In this document: positions 28,550 through 36,735 of the stretch, piece after piece | Numbering within the stretch: the stretch's first letter is position 1 | Layout of the letters: each line of letters opens with the position of its first letter | Assembly (NCBI GenBank): GCA_003521145.1 | Contig: DOTL01000009.1 | Location: 1-64,000, forward strand | DNA from: Streptococcus sp. | Lineage (GTDB): Bacteria > Bacillota > Bacilli > Lactobacillales > Streptococcaceae | DNA: 64,000 nt | Direction: 5' to 3' | Notes under the pieces: model-generated | What the model was told of the DNA's origin: nothing | Seen by the model: the letters and a program-made list of their open reading frames with translations, nothing else | The model's database searches: none | Position numbers and translations under genes: made by a program

Positions 28550-30136
28550 TTATTTATCATCCTTGTTACGGATAACAAAGCCATTTTTCTTTTCACTTGA
28601 GGTGCGGTGTAGGTGTTTGTTGCCATGGTTTTCGAAGTCACGGCTATTTTTCTTAGACTTACGTTTGAAGTCACGACGGCCACCGTCTCGGTCATCGCGG
28701 TTACGGTCGCCACGGTATCCACCACGACGGTTGTTATCGCGACCGCGGTTGCCACGGCCACCTTTGCCACCTTTGCCACCAAAGCCACCACCTGATGGTT
28801 TGAATGGCAATGGTTTTTCACGCGAAATTTCCACTTCTGGCATTGTCTCTGGATCCTGAACGGTCAAGCTCAAGATATAAAGTGCCAATTCTTCAGGAGT
28901 GAATTCTTGAGCCAATTTAACCGCATCACCCTTGAACTTGTCAAAGTTAGAACGGATAGCTTCATCCGCAAAGTCACGTTCGATTTTCTTAAGGGCAACT
29001 TTCTTCTTAGCTTGAAAGGCTTCTTGAGCTGTTGGTGGTTTAAGAGCTTTCATGCGTTTCTTAGTCAAGTTTTCGACGATTCCCAAGTAACCCATTTCGT
29101 TTGGAGCTACGAAAGTAATAGATTGACCTGATTGGCCTGCACGTCCTGTACGTCCGATACGGTGAACGTAGCTTTCTGGATCTTGTGGAATATCATAGTT
29201 GTAGACGTGAGTGACACCTGAAATGTCAAGACCACGCGCTGCAACGTCTGTCGCAACTAAGATATCGATTTGGTCATTCTTGAAGTCACGGATAACACGA
29301 AGACGCTTGTTTTGATCAAGGTCACCGTGGATACCCTCTGCACGGAAACCACGAAGTTTCAAACCACGTGTCAACTCGTCCACACGACGTTTGGTACGAC
29401 CAAAGACAATTGACAACTCTGGTTGGTCAACGTCCATAAGGCGAGTTATGGTATCAAACTTCTCTTGTTCCTTGACTCGGATAAAGTATTGGTCAACGTT
29501 AACATTGGTCAATTCTTTAGCCTTGATTTTCACATGCTCAGGATCTTTCATGAATTGCACACCAATACGTTTGATAGCATCAGGCATAGTTGCTGAGAAA
29601 AGGAGAGTTTGACGTTCTTCTGGTACTCGGCTAATGATAGCTTCAATATCTTCAAGGAAGCCCATGTTAAGCATTTCATCCGCTTCATCCAAAATCAAAG
29701 TCTCGATGTTATTGAGTTTAAGGGCCTTACGTTTGATAAGGTCAAGAAGACGACCTGGTGTCCCTACAACGATGTGGGCACCTGAACGTAGGGCCTTGAT
29801 TTGTTTTTCAATGCTAGAACCACCGTAGACTGAGCGAACTTTAACGCCTTTGTCACGACCAAAACGGAAAAGCTCTTCTTGAGATTGCACTGCCAACTCA
29901 CGTGTTGGGGCAATAACAAGGGCCTGGATTGTATTTTCTTCTGTACGAATTTTATCTAGTGTAGGCAAACCAAAGGCAGCTGTTTTACCAGTACCAGTTT
30001 GGGCCTGACCGATAACATCCTTACCTTCAAGAGCGAGTGGAATTGTCAACTCTTGGATAGGTGATGGTTTATCAAAACCGGCAGCTACAACAGCTGATTG
30101 GATGTCTTCTGATAGGTTTAAATCTGTAAATTTCAA
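28550..30136 (-). CDS. cshA: DEAD-box RNA helicase
   Basis: This 528-residue helicase unwinds RNA in mRNA decay and ribosome assembly. Motifs in order are the Q motif (PSPIQ), AQTGTGKT (~45), PTRELA, TPGR, DEAD (near 150), SAT, and HRIGRTGRAG (~325). The last 90 residues are Gly/Arg/Asp-rich, a typical RNA-binding tail of CshA. AAAGAAG lies before the ATG. The leader is long: no gene lies between 30137 and 30327, and the AT-rich bases there include TATGAT near 30250. Confidence 0.93.
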   Translation of the reverse strand: MKFTDLNLSEDIQSAVVAAGFDKPSPIQELTIPLALEGKDVIGQAQTGTGKTAAFGLPTLDKIRTEENTIQALVIAPTRELAVQSQEELFRFGRDKGVKVRSVYGGSSIEKQIKALRSGAHIVVGTPGRLLDLIKRKALKLNNIETLILDEADEMLNMGFLEDIEAIISRVPEERQTLLFSATMPDAIKRIGVQFMKDPEHVKIKAKELTNVNVDQYFIRVKEQEKFDTITRLMDVDQPELSIVFGRTKRRVDELTRGLKLRGFRAEGIHGDLDQNKRLRVIRDFKNDQIDILVATDVAARGLDISGVTHVYNYDIPQDPESYVHRIGRTGRAGQSGQSITFVAPNEMGYLGIVENLTKKRMKALKPPTAQEAFQAKKKVALKKIERDFADEAIRSNFDKFKGDAVKLAQEFTPEELALYILSLTVQDPETMPEVEISREKPLPFKPSGGGFGGKGGKGGRGNRGRDNNRRGGYRGDRNRDDRDGGRRDFKRKSKKNSRDFENHGNKHLHRTSSEKKNGFVIRNKDDK

Positions 30137-30327
30137 AGTATTCTTCTTTCTATTTGAGGGCGGTGCGAAGCCACCTTATGAGACTTGGTTGTGTAGTATG
30201 TTAACTACCTGTATTTAATAGTCGTTTATTTTAACAACTTATCTAGTCTATCATATTTAGAAATAAAAAGACAGAAAATAACGTTTTAAAGCCACCTCCA
30301 ATTTGAGAAGACGGTTTCACTAACTAA

Positions 30328-31236
30328 TTATTGTTTATGAACCAACCAACGCAGGTAGCGGGCCAAGACCAAACAAAGAATCGCACTACCGATAATGATG
30401 AAAATTCAGGCTGGACTGACAGTCATAAACTGTAGAGGAACATTCATCCCAAAGAAACCGGTAATGACGGCAAGAACTCCCAAGAGTACCTCAATAATGG
30501 TCAGATTGCTCAAGTTGTTGTTCAGATTGTTGTTTAGGATATTGTTATAAGAAGCTGATAGTTGCTGTAAGACCTTAGAAATAAGGTCCGTCATAGCTAC
30601 TAACTGTCTAACTTCAATCATAGCATCATCAAACTGTTCTTTTTCGACCTCATTGAGAAAACGATAAATGGCGTGCCCCTTGATGTGTTCCAAAAGGAGA
30701 CGGTTTTGTGTAGCAGCAGCCACTAGATAGACCATGCCTGTTTCCAAATCTGAAAGGTCGTAAAGATTCTTACTTGTCGTGGTCTGCCTTAGTCTTCGAC
30801 TAACCTCATCTTTGTGCTGATCCAAACGTTCAATGACGGGATAGTAGGCATTTGAAGTCATCTCAGGTCCTGCAAAGAGCAATTTATAAATGGACAAATC
30901 CTCATGGTTATCCACATAGTCTTGCATTTTGCTTATCACATAAGCGTTATCCTCATTACTAATGGTCACCAAACGCGTATCTTGTACAATAAAGGTCAGA
31001 GGAATGGTTTCATAGTATTCCTTGTCCTTCTAAAGAGCCAGGACATTATAGATAAAGGTAATTGTTCCATTCTCACGGTTGTATTCCATGTGAGCTCGTT
31101 CATTTTTATCCAAGGCATACTCTATGGTTTCCTGGTCAATATCATACTTGGTATAAAGGTAGGATTGCTCAGAAATAATATCTGAGTCAATATTAATCCA
31201 GTGACGCTTATAACCCAGTTCCTTTTCAATAAACAT
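30328..31236 (-). pseudogene. corA: CorA-family magnesium transporter with two in-frame stops
   Basis: The whole 302-codon frame is intact except for two nonsense codons. A TAG at 31030-31032 separates ITFIYNVLAL from KDKEYYETIPLTF, and a TGA at 30406-30408 separates MTVSPA from IFIIIGSAILCLV. The CorA GMN signature is present in GFFGMNVP, just before the second stop, so the last membrane helix would be lost. Members move Mg2+ or related ions. GAGGAAG precedes the ATG at 31236. The upstream PH-domain gene is also broken, so the pair appears to be out of use. Confidence 0.9.
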
Positions 31237-31248
31237 TTTTCTTCCTCA

Positions 31249-31628
31249 TTACCTTAGCACTGCTACCGCCAAAGCTTGTTGGATTTCAAAGACATTATTA
31301 TCACTCTTGAATTGAAGGACCTCTGCGGGCTCCAATGCTGATGAAATCCAAATCTTAAGTTCAGCATCTAGGTCAAAGTGCCCCGAGCTTTCTACAGTAA
31401 AGCGAGAAATCGAGTGATAAGGGATAGATTGTAGGAAGTCTTCTTCCCTGTGACACCTTGTTTATCGACTAAAATCAAGCGCTTCTCTGTAAAGATAATC
31501 AAGTCACGAACTAAAACATAGGCTAACTCCACCTGTTCACCTGAAATTAAGATGCCCTCCAATTGGCGCTCAACCTTATCATTATCTTTTTTTGATGCGT
31601 TTCCAAGCAATCCTGAAAAAAATCCCAT
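31249..31628 (-). pseudogene. PH-domain protein gene with a one-base deletion
   Basis: The first 70 residues (MGFFSGLLGNASKKD to GVTGKKTSYN) and the rest, read one frame over (SIPYHSISRFTVESSGHFD to AVAVLR), make one bacterial PH-domain protein of about 126 residues. Reading AAATC instead of AATC near 31433 restores the frame. Function of the family is unknown. It lies 12 bases upstream of broken corA. Confidence 0.8.
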
Positions 31629-31701
31629 TAGTTGTTTCTCCTTTTTTATTGTAAAGATAATCCTTGCTTTAACTATACCACAATTTTAGGATTTCAGTCA
31701 C

Positions 31702-31730
31702 TTGCAGAAATGGGTTTCTAGTAGTACAAT
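31702..31730 (+). promoter_or_regulatory. Promoter of the thiT leader
   Basis: TTGCAG and TACAAT are 17 bases apart and the predicted start, about 31737, coincides with the 5' end of the riboswitch. Confidence 0.75.
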
Positions 31731-31737
31731 TAAAGAG

Positions 31738-31852
31738 TCACAAGAGGAGCAATTGCTGAGAATGGCTAGCTTGAATTTTTTCTTCAAGACCTGCCTAAAC
31801 TCTTACCACCTGATCAGGTTAGGACCTGCGTAGGGATGTGTCTCAAAATAGA
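31738..31852 (+). promoter_or_regulatory. TPP riboswitch
   Basis: The thi-box elements are visible: GCTGAGAATGG in the 5' half and ACCTGATCAGGTTAGGACC followed by TGCGTAGGGA in the 3' half. It stands between the promoter and thiT and should lower expression when thiamine pyrophosphate is high. A hairpin CCAATC/GATTGG (31910-31926) just before the thiT ribosome site may be part of the switch. Confidence 0.92.
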
Positions 31853-31933
31853 TTGAAATAGAGGAACTTCTATGACGTCGTTTTGATGTGGCAAAAAACA
31901 GCCAATCAAGACGATTGGTATAGGAGGTTTTTT

Positions 31934-32509
31934 ATGTCGAAAACAATTATTCGACCAATGATTGAGGTTGCCCTTTTTGCAACCATTGCTTATATTCTGG
32001 ACCTAGTCACCCAACCCATGTCACTAGGCCCTTGGATTTCCCTTTCCTTTAAGATGGTACCTATCTTTCTCCTCAGTTTTCGCTGGGGCTTAAAAGCTGG
32101 TGCTATGGGCGGTCTTATCTGGGGGCTACTTCAAGTTATTACAGGGCAAGCCGCCGGTGGTTGGCTGACCTTGACACAAGGGTTTCTTGAGTACTTTGTC
32201 GCCTTTAGTCTGATTGGTATCAGTGGTGTGGTCAAACCAGCCCTTGATAAAGCCATTAACCAAGGTAATAAAATCAAGTCTCTGATGGTGATCACTGGGG
32301 GGATTCTGCTTGGTAGCTTTGCTCGTTACCTCATTCACTTTATAGCAGGTGTCATCTTTTGGGGAAGCTATGCCCCTAAAGGACAAAGCCCTTATCTTTA
32401 CTCACTCATTGTCAATAGCTCATCCTTCCTTGGAGAAACATTGGCCAGCCTCATTGTTTTCTTCGCCTTGCAACGATTCCTAGGCAGATTACTCAATACA
32501 GAAAAATAA
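31934..32509 (+). CDS. thiT: Thiamine ECF transporter S component
   Basis: This 191-residue membrane protein binds thiamine and works with the shared ECF module. It has six helices and the ThiT segments IAYILDLVTQPM near residue 18 and GVIFWGSYAPKGQ near 143, which contributes to the thiamine site. TAGGAGG lies 7 bases before the ATG at 31934; the frame is open further upstream but without a better start. The TPP riboswitch supports the substrate. Confidence 0.93.
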   Translation: MSKTIIRPMIEVALFATIAYILDLVTQPMSLGPWISLSFKMVPIFLLSFRWGLKAGAMGGLIWGLLQVITGQAAGGWLTLTQGFLEYFVAFSLIGISGVVKPALDKAINQGNKIKSLMVITGGILLGSFARYLIHFIAGVIFWGSYAPKGQSPYLYSLIVNSSSFLGETLASLIVFFALQRFLGRLLNTEK

Positions 32510-32512
32510 AAG

Positions 32513-32553
32513 AAACCATAGGACAGTCTTAAGTGGCAGTCCTATGGTTTTTT
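32513..32553 (+). terminator. thiT terminator
   Basis: AAACCATAGGAC and GTCCTATGGTTT form a 12-bp stem followed by a T-run, directly after the thiT stop. Confidence 0.85.
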
Positions 32554-32563
32554 GTGTGTTTAA

Positions 32564-32672
32564 AAGATATTACGACACGAATTCAGACGAAACCATATTA
32601 TTCGGCTGACGTAGTTAGTGAGACGGCTAGCTAGACACCCAATAGGGGCTAGCGTCAAAAGATGAACGATTT
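32564..32672. repeat. 109-bp direct repeat, left copy
   Basis: This stretch matches 36736-36844 over 109 bases with six differences and no gaps. Both copies share GATATTACGACACGAA at the left and AGCGTCAAAAGATGAACG at the right. They carry two internal hairpins. The two copies flank the shp-rgg-RiPP cluster. Nothing else is seen from 32673 to the shp gene at 32801. Confidence 0.9.
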
Positions 32673-32800
32673 GCAAAAACTATACATAGTTGAGATATAG
32701 TTTCTAACAACTAAACAAATTAGGCTAATAATTCATGCCACAATAGTTAATTTGACGCTACATTGCTCGTCTTTTCCTTAAATTCTAACTGAGAGTATTA

Positions 32801-32872
32801 TTATCCAACTAAGATAACAATGATTCCTTCGCAAACTAAAACAACCAATAACAACAATTTTTGTTTCTTCAT
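32801..32872 (-). CDS. shp: SHP short hydrophobic pheromone precursor
   Basis: A 23-codon frame, too short for most gene callers, reads MKKQKLLLLVV, then LVC, then EGIIVILVG. A basic head, a hydrophobic middle and a final nine residues starting with Glu-Gly are the hallmark of SHPs, whose C-terminal octa- or nonapeptide is exported, matured (Eep-like protease in known systems), reimported by Ami/Opp and bound by Rgg. GAGGTAA lies 7 bases before the ATG. It is divergent from rgg, 88 bases away. Its promoter has the Rgg-box motif and a TAAAAT -10. Confidence 0.92.
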   Translation of the reverse strand: MKKQKLLLLVVLVCEGIIVILVG

Positions 32873-32900
32873 ATGAATTACCTCACTTTTGTTTTACTGT

Positions 32901-32947
32901 ATTTTATGTTAAGATACAAAAAACATAAATATTCCCATATGTGCAAA
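32901..32947 (-). promoter_or_regulatory. shp promoter with Rgg-box motif
   Basis: On the minus strand TTTGCACATATGGGAATATT (32928-32947) lies 21 bases before TAAAAT (32901-32906). The same motif, with three differences, lies upstream of the RiPP precursor at nearly the same spacing. The motif also borders the rgg ribosome site, so Rgg bound there could affect its own expression. Confidence 0.78.
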
Positions 32948-32960
32948 CTGGAGGTTTTCC

Positions 32961-33824
32961 ATGCAAAAATTTGGAGAAGTTTTAAAAAAATTTCGTGAAT
33001 CAAGAGGGTTACGATTAAAAGATGTCGCAAAAGCAGGTATTTCAACGTCTCAACTATCCCGTTTTGAAAAGGGACAGACAGATTTAACCATTTCAAAGTT
33101 TATGTTGATCTTAGATGAAATCAATATGCCTATTGAAGAATTTATGTATGCTGTCCATGATTTTCATCGTGATGATCTGAATGAGCTGTTATCAAAAATT
33201 CGACTTTTTGTATCGACTCATGATATCGATGGATTAAAGAAGTTACTCAGTTCTCAATTAGAATCAGAACCTAAACGAGAGAAGTTTCATCACATTAATA
33301 CTATTTTATTAAAAATTCGCTTGCAAGATTTATCTGGAGAAAGCTACTATACGCAACAGGACCTAGCTGATTTAACCGATTATCTATTTAGTGTCGAGTA
33401 CTGGGGGTATTATGAATTATTGATTTTTGCAAATACCTTAGATGTGTTGAACCACGAGACTCTTATGGTTCTGGCAAGGGAGATGTCCAGAAGATCGGAT
33501 TTTTATAAAGAGATTCCTAATAATCGACGCATGATATCAACCATGTTATTAAATTGTTATATTACATGCATAGAAAGAGGAAAACTCATTGATGCATTGT
33601 ATTTCGAAAAACAATTAAATCAATGCTATTTTATTGAAACTGAAATCCATGAACGATTGATTTTTCAATATGCACAAAATTATTATCAATATAAAAAAGG
33701 AGGAAACAATCATTGTATTATCGAAATGAAGAAATGTATTGGAGTCATGAAATTAGTAAATAGTACACACTTAGCCAAAGTCTATGAAGAACATCTAGAA
33801 AAAATTTTAGACCAAAATATATAA
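32961..33824 (+). CDS. rgg: Rgg-family SHP-responsive regulator
   Basis: This 287-residue protein has an N-terminal XRE helix-turn-helix (residues ~5-60, with STSQLSRFEKGQTDLT) and a C-terminal helical TPR-like domain that binds the peptide pheromone. Length and layout match streptococcal Rgg proteins. GGAGG lies before the ATG. It is divergent from shp and upstream of the precursor, radical SAM and exporter genes, the common arrangement for Rgg/SHP-controlled RiPP clusters. It is AT-rich relative to flanking housekeeping genes. Confidence 0.93.
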   Translation: MQKFGEVLKKFRESRGLRLKDVAKAGISTSQLSRFEKGQTDLTISKFMLILDEINMPIEEFMYAVHDFHRDDLNELLSKIRLFVSTHDIDGLKKLLSSQLESEPKREKFHHINTILLKIRLQDLSGESYYTQQDLADLTDYLFSVEYWGYYELLIFANTLDVLNHETLMVLAREMSRRSDFYKEIPNNRRMISTMLLNCYITCIERGKLIDALYFEKQLNQCYFIETEIHERLIFQYAQNYYQYKKGGNNHCIIEMKKCIGVMKLVNSTHLAKVYEEHLEKILDQNI

Positions 33825-33825
33825 A

Positions 33826-33873
33826 TTTGCATATAGGGGAATATTCTAAATAATTTTCTTATTTTCGTAAAAT
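33826..33873 (+). promoter_or_regulatory. RiPP promoter with Rgg-box motif
   Basis: TTTGCATATAGGGGAATATT (33826-33845) lies 22 bases before TAAAAT (33868-33873). It begins two bases after the rgg stop. Seventeen of 20 bases match the motif upstream of shp. Confidence 0.78.
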
Positions 33874-33900
33874 TATTTTGTAAGCTTACAAAATAATTTT
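33869..33900. terminator. 32-bp perfect palindrome, likely rgg terminator
   Basis: AAAATTATTTTGTAAG and CTTACAAAATAATTTT are exact reverse complements without a spacer, followed by TTT. Transcripts of rgg would contain the whole hairpin and end there, while transcripts from the RiPP promoter start inside it (about 33880), lack the left arm and can pass. Confidence 0.65.
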
Positions 33901-33916
33901 TTTAGAGGTGAATATT

Positions 33917-34039
33917 ATGTCTATCGAATTTACAAAAGAGGACCTATTAAAGATGAAACAAATTGATAATTTAATGGCTACTGAACAAGATGAAGTCGGA
34001 GGTATTATTGTAGGAAATAGAACTCGTCGCAGATATTAA
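33917..34039 (+). CDS. RRR-type RaS-RiPP precursor peptide
   Basis: A 40-codon frame with AGAGGTG before its ATG reads an acidic, helical leader (MSIEFTKEDLLKMKQ, then IDNLMATEQDEV) and a core (GGIIVG, then NRTRRRY at the C-terminus). It lies 18 bases before the radical SAM gene and directly after an Rgg-type promoter. Streptococcal RaS-RiPP precursors are of this size, and those of the RRR subfamily carry an Arg-Arg-Arg stretch next to Tyr, which the maturase joins by an Arg-Tyr crosslink. Whether this core receives the same bond is inferred. A double Gly at residues 28-29 is a possible cleavage site. Confidence 0.85.
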   Translation: MSIEFTKEDLLKMKQIDNLMATEQDEVGGIIVGNRTRRRY

Positions 34040-34057
34040 TAATTTGGGAGAAAAATT

Positions 34058-35452
34058 ATGATTTATGAATTAGAAGATGGTGTTATTAAAAAATTGAATA
34101 CTACTGATAATGTTCAGACGATTTCTTTAGATACAATTTATCAGAAACCTATTGATGATACCTTCACTTTAATAATAAATTCCTTTAAAAATAAAGTAAT
34201 GATCGTTGAAAGTAAATGTATTAAAAACAATATGATTAAGGTTGATTCTATTTATAGTGATTGGTTTTTAACTCCTTCTTCTAATCTAAACCACTTTTCA
34301 CCAGAAATACTTTATGATTTAAATAAACTTAGAGATTCAAAAAGAAAAATTCAAATCTCATTAGCAATAACTTATTCCTGTAATCTCAGATGTAGTTGCT
34401 GTTTTCAGCAAAAATATGATGGACTAACTAGAAAGCCCATTACATTAGATGAGTTAGAAAAAACACTAAATAAAATATCTGATTTAATAAAACATAATCC
34501 ACATCTAGAAGTTTCACTAGGACTTTTTGGAGGAGAACCTTTATTACCTAAAAATGAAACTATTATTGATAGAATATTTGAATACTGTGTTGAAAATCGT
34601 TTAAAAATTGATATTACAACAAATGGAATATTTCTACCATATTTTGCTAAAAAATTAATTATATATAGAAGCATTATCTCTGTGATTGCGATTACAGTTA
34701 ATACTCTCCCAGAAACCTACAAAGATATTGTAAAAATAACTAAAGTAGCCAATAACACGGAAAAATTATCAGCTATAACTGATTTATTACTAGATTATGG
34801 TTTGGTAATAGATATAGGTACAAATTTTGACAAAACTAATCTACATGATTTAGTACCTCTCTTTTATTACTTTAAAGAAAAGGGATATTTTAAGAAATCA
34901 AATTTTAGTTGGAACATAGGTAGAGTTGATGATAGGTTATTTGATACAGGTTACGAAGACTATATTGTATCAGAAACCGACATTCTACTTGAGTTAATGA
35001 AGATTCGCAATGAGATTCCCTCAAATCTTCATGCTGGTTTTATTCAGACATGTAAAAACTTAACTGATAAATTGAAATTATCATTTAATGAAGCGCAAGT
35101 AAAAGGTATTTACAATTATTGTTGGAACGTTTCACCCTATGATAAAGTTTTCTATGTTGATAATGAGTTGAATCTATTTAGATGCACTGTTACTGTGGGA
35201 AGACCACAATACATCTTAGGAAACCTAAAAAATCTTGACTTGCTAAATTATAAACATGATACAAAGACTTTTTTAGATTATCCAGAATGTCAAAAATGTA
35301 TAATTGGTGGTTTCTGTTCAGGGGGCTGTAAACTTTCTGCTGATGTTGATTTTGAGAGACAGTGTCTGTGGGAGAGAAAAGAATTTGAAAAATTTATTAA
35401 TCAAATTTTAATTCCAGAGCTGGTAACAAAGATGGAGAAACGATATGTCTAA
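34058..35452 (+). CDS. Radical SAM/SPASM peptide maturase (RrrB-like)
   Basis: This 464-residue enzyme has an N-terminal region of ~95 residues that may hold a precursor-binding (RRE-like) fold, a radical SAM core with Cys108-X3-Cys112-X2-Cys115 in SCNLRCSCC and LFGGEPLL near residue 157, and a C-terminal SPASM domain whose Cys411-X2-Cys414-X5-Cys420-X3-Cys424 and Cys436 ligate extra Fe-S clusters. Such enzymes install C-C or other crosslinks in peptides. The adjacent precursor with RRRY suggests an Arg-Tyr bond. It is AT-rich compared with the flanking exporter and prfC, which points to a different origin. Confidence 0.9.
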   Translation: MIYELEDGVIKKLNTTDNVQTISLDTIYQKPIDDTFTLIINSFKNKVMIVESKCIKNNMIKVDSIYSDWFLTPSSNLNHFSPEILYDLNKLRDSKRKIQISLAITYSCNLRCSCCFQQKYDGLTRKPITLDELEKTLNKISDLIKHNPHLEVSLGLFGGEPLLPKNETIIDRIFEYCVENRLKIDITTNGIFLPYFAKKLIIYRSIISVIAITVNTLPETYKDIVKITKVANNTEKLSAITDLLLDYGLVIDIGTNFDKTNLHDLVPLFYYFKEKGYFKKSNFSWNIGRVDDRLFDTGYEDYIVSETDILLELMKIRNEIPSNLHAGFIQTCKNLTDKLKLSFNEAQVKGIYNYCWNVSPYDKVFYVDNELNLFRCTVTVGRPQYILGNLKNLDLLNYKHDTKTFLDYPECQKCIIGGFCSGGCKLSADVDFERQCLWERKEFEKFINQILIPELVTKMEKRYV

Positions 35453-36623
35453 ATCCTTTCTGAAATTACTTCTCTCTCAATTATTTGCTAATTTAGCTGA
35501 CATTTTCCTCAGGGTATCTCTCATTGCAAATATCTACGTCATTACAAAATCCGTTATTGCAACTTCAATGGTTCCCATTCTAATCGGATTATCAGCTTTC
35601 GTGGCAAGTCTTCTAGTGCCATTGGTGACTAAAAAACTAGCCCTAAATAGAGTGCTTTCATTCACTCAATGTGGAAAGACTTTTCTATTAGTAATACTCC
35701 TTGTAATGCTCTTTAAGGCTCAATTTGTTCCAGCCATAGGAATGTATATCTTTGTTGTCGCTATTTCTATCTTAGATGGCTTTGCGTCGCCCGTATCTTA
35801 TGCCATGATTCCTAGATATGCCACAAATTTGGGAAAGGCAAATGCTGCCTTATCAATGAGTGGTGAGGGAGTGCAATTGATTGGTTGGGGACTGGGAGGA
35901 CTCCTTTACGCTTCGGTTGGCCTATTTTCTACAATGTTGATAGTCCTATTTCTTTATCTTCTTTCTACTTCTGTGATGCTCCTTCTCCCTCAGGCTAAAA
36001 TAGAGCAGTTAGAGGCGGAAACTAATCTGGATACTCTAGTAAAAGGATGGAAGTTAGTTGCAAAAAATCCTAAATTAAAGTTATTTGTCCAAGCAAATTT
36101 ATTAGAGGACTTCTCCAATACAATCTGGGTATCATCAGTAATCCTTGTTTTTGTAACCGAGGTATTAAAACAAACTGAAAGTTACTGGGGCTACTCAAAT
36201 ACAGCCTATTCCCTTGGTATCATTTTAGGTGGAATAATTGTCTACAAACTATCCGAAAAGTTTTTAGCTCATAAGTGGAAAAGTATTCTCTTTCCACTCT
36301 TAGCAATGGCGACCATCACAGCCAGTATCCTCTTTTTTTCAAACACACAAACATTTTTAATTTTCTCAAGTTTAATAGGCTTCTTTTCTCAGTTAAAAGA
36401 AGTCCCTGAAAGTGTCTTTCTTCAGGAAACTGTGGATGAAAATCAGTTAGTACATGTTTATTCTGTATTTGAAGTCATTTCAACCCTTGCTTTTTCAGTT
36501 TTCGTCTTTCTGATGAGTTCTATTACTGAAAGTTTTGGAATTACAACAAGTTTCTGGCTATCAACAATTTGCATACTTTTGGAAGCTGGCTTGATTTATC
36601 ATAATCGTGATTATCTAAAGTAA
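35445..36623 (+). CDS. MFS transporter, probable RiPP exporter
   Basis: This 392-residue protein has about twelve membrane helices and the layout of the major facilitator superfamily. Its start overlaps the radical SAM gene by 8 bases, so the two are translated together. By position it should export the modified peptide. No peptidase-containing ABC transporter or dedicated protease is encoded in the cluster, so leader removal would need a host enzyme. It resembles the MFS protein at 50184 in size and type but is clearly a separate sequence. Confidence 0.82.
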   Translation: MSKSFLKLLLSQLFANLADIFLRVSLIANIYVITKSVIATSMVPILIGLSAFVASLLVPLVTKKLALNRVLSFTQCGKTFLLVILLVMLFKAQFVPAIGMYIFVVAISILDGFASPVSYAMIPRYATNLGKANAALSMSGEGVQLIGWGLGGLLYASVGLFSTMLIVLFLYLLSTSVMLLLPQAKIEQLEAETNLDTLVKGWKLVAKNPKLKLFVQANLLEDFSNTIWVSSVILVFVTEVLKQTESYWGYSNTAYSLGIILGGIIVYKLSEKFLAHKWKSILFPLLAMATITASILFFSNTQTFLIFSSLIGFFSQLKEVPESVFLQETVDENQLVHVYSVFEVISTLAFSVFVFLMSSITESFGITTSFWLSTICILLEAGLIYHNRDYLK

Positions 36624-36661
36624 TTAATCATAGCTATACTTGATAACTATTAGGTTTATAA

Positions 36662-36699
36662 AAAATATAGGACTATCTGATTAGATAGTCCTATATTTT
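36662..36699 (+). terminator. Terminator of the RiPP operon
   Basis: AAAATATAGGACTATCT and AGATAGTCCTATATTTT form a perfect 17-bp stem with a four-base loop, 39 bases after the MFS stop. Confidence 0.75.
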
Positions 36700-36735
36700 G
36701 TGTTATTTTAGAGACGTGGCGTAGATATCATTATT

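Noticed and set aside
32878..33096. Minus-strand frame of 72 codons overlapping the start of rgg
   Set aside because: It runs over the rgg start region antisense to it, and the real small gene here is shp at 32801-32872 in its own frame with a good ribosome site.
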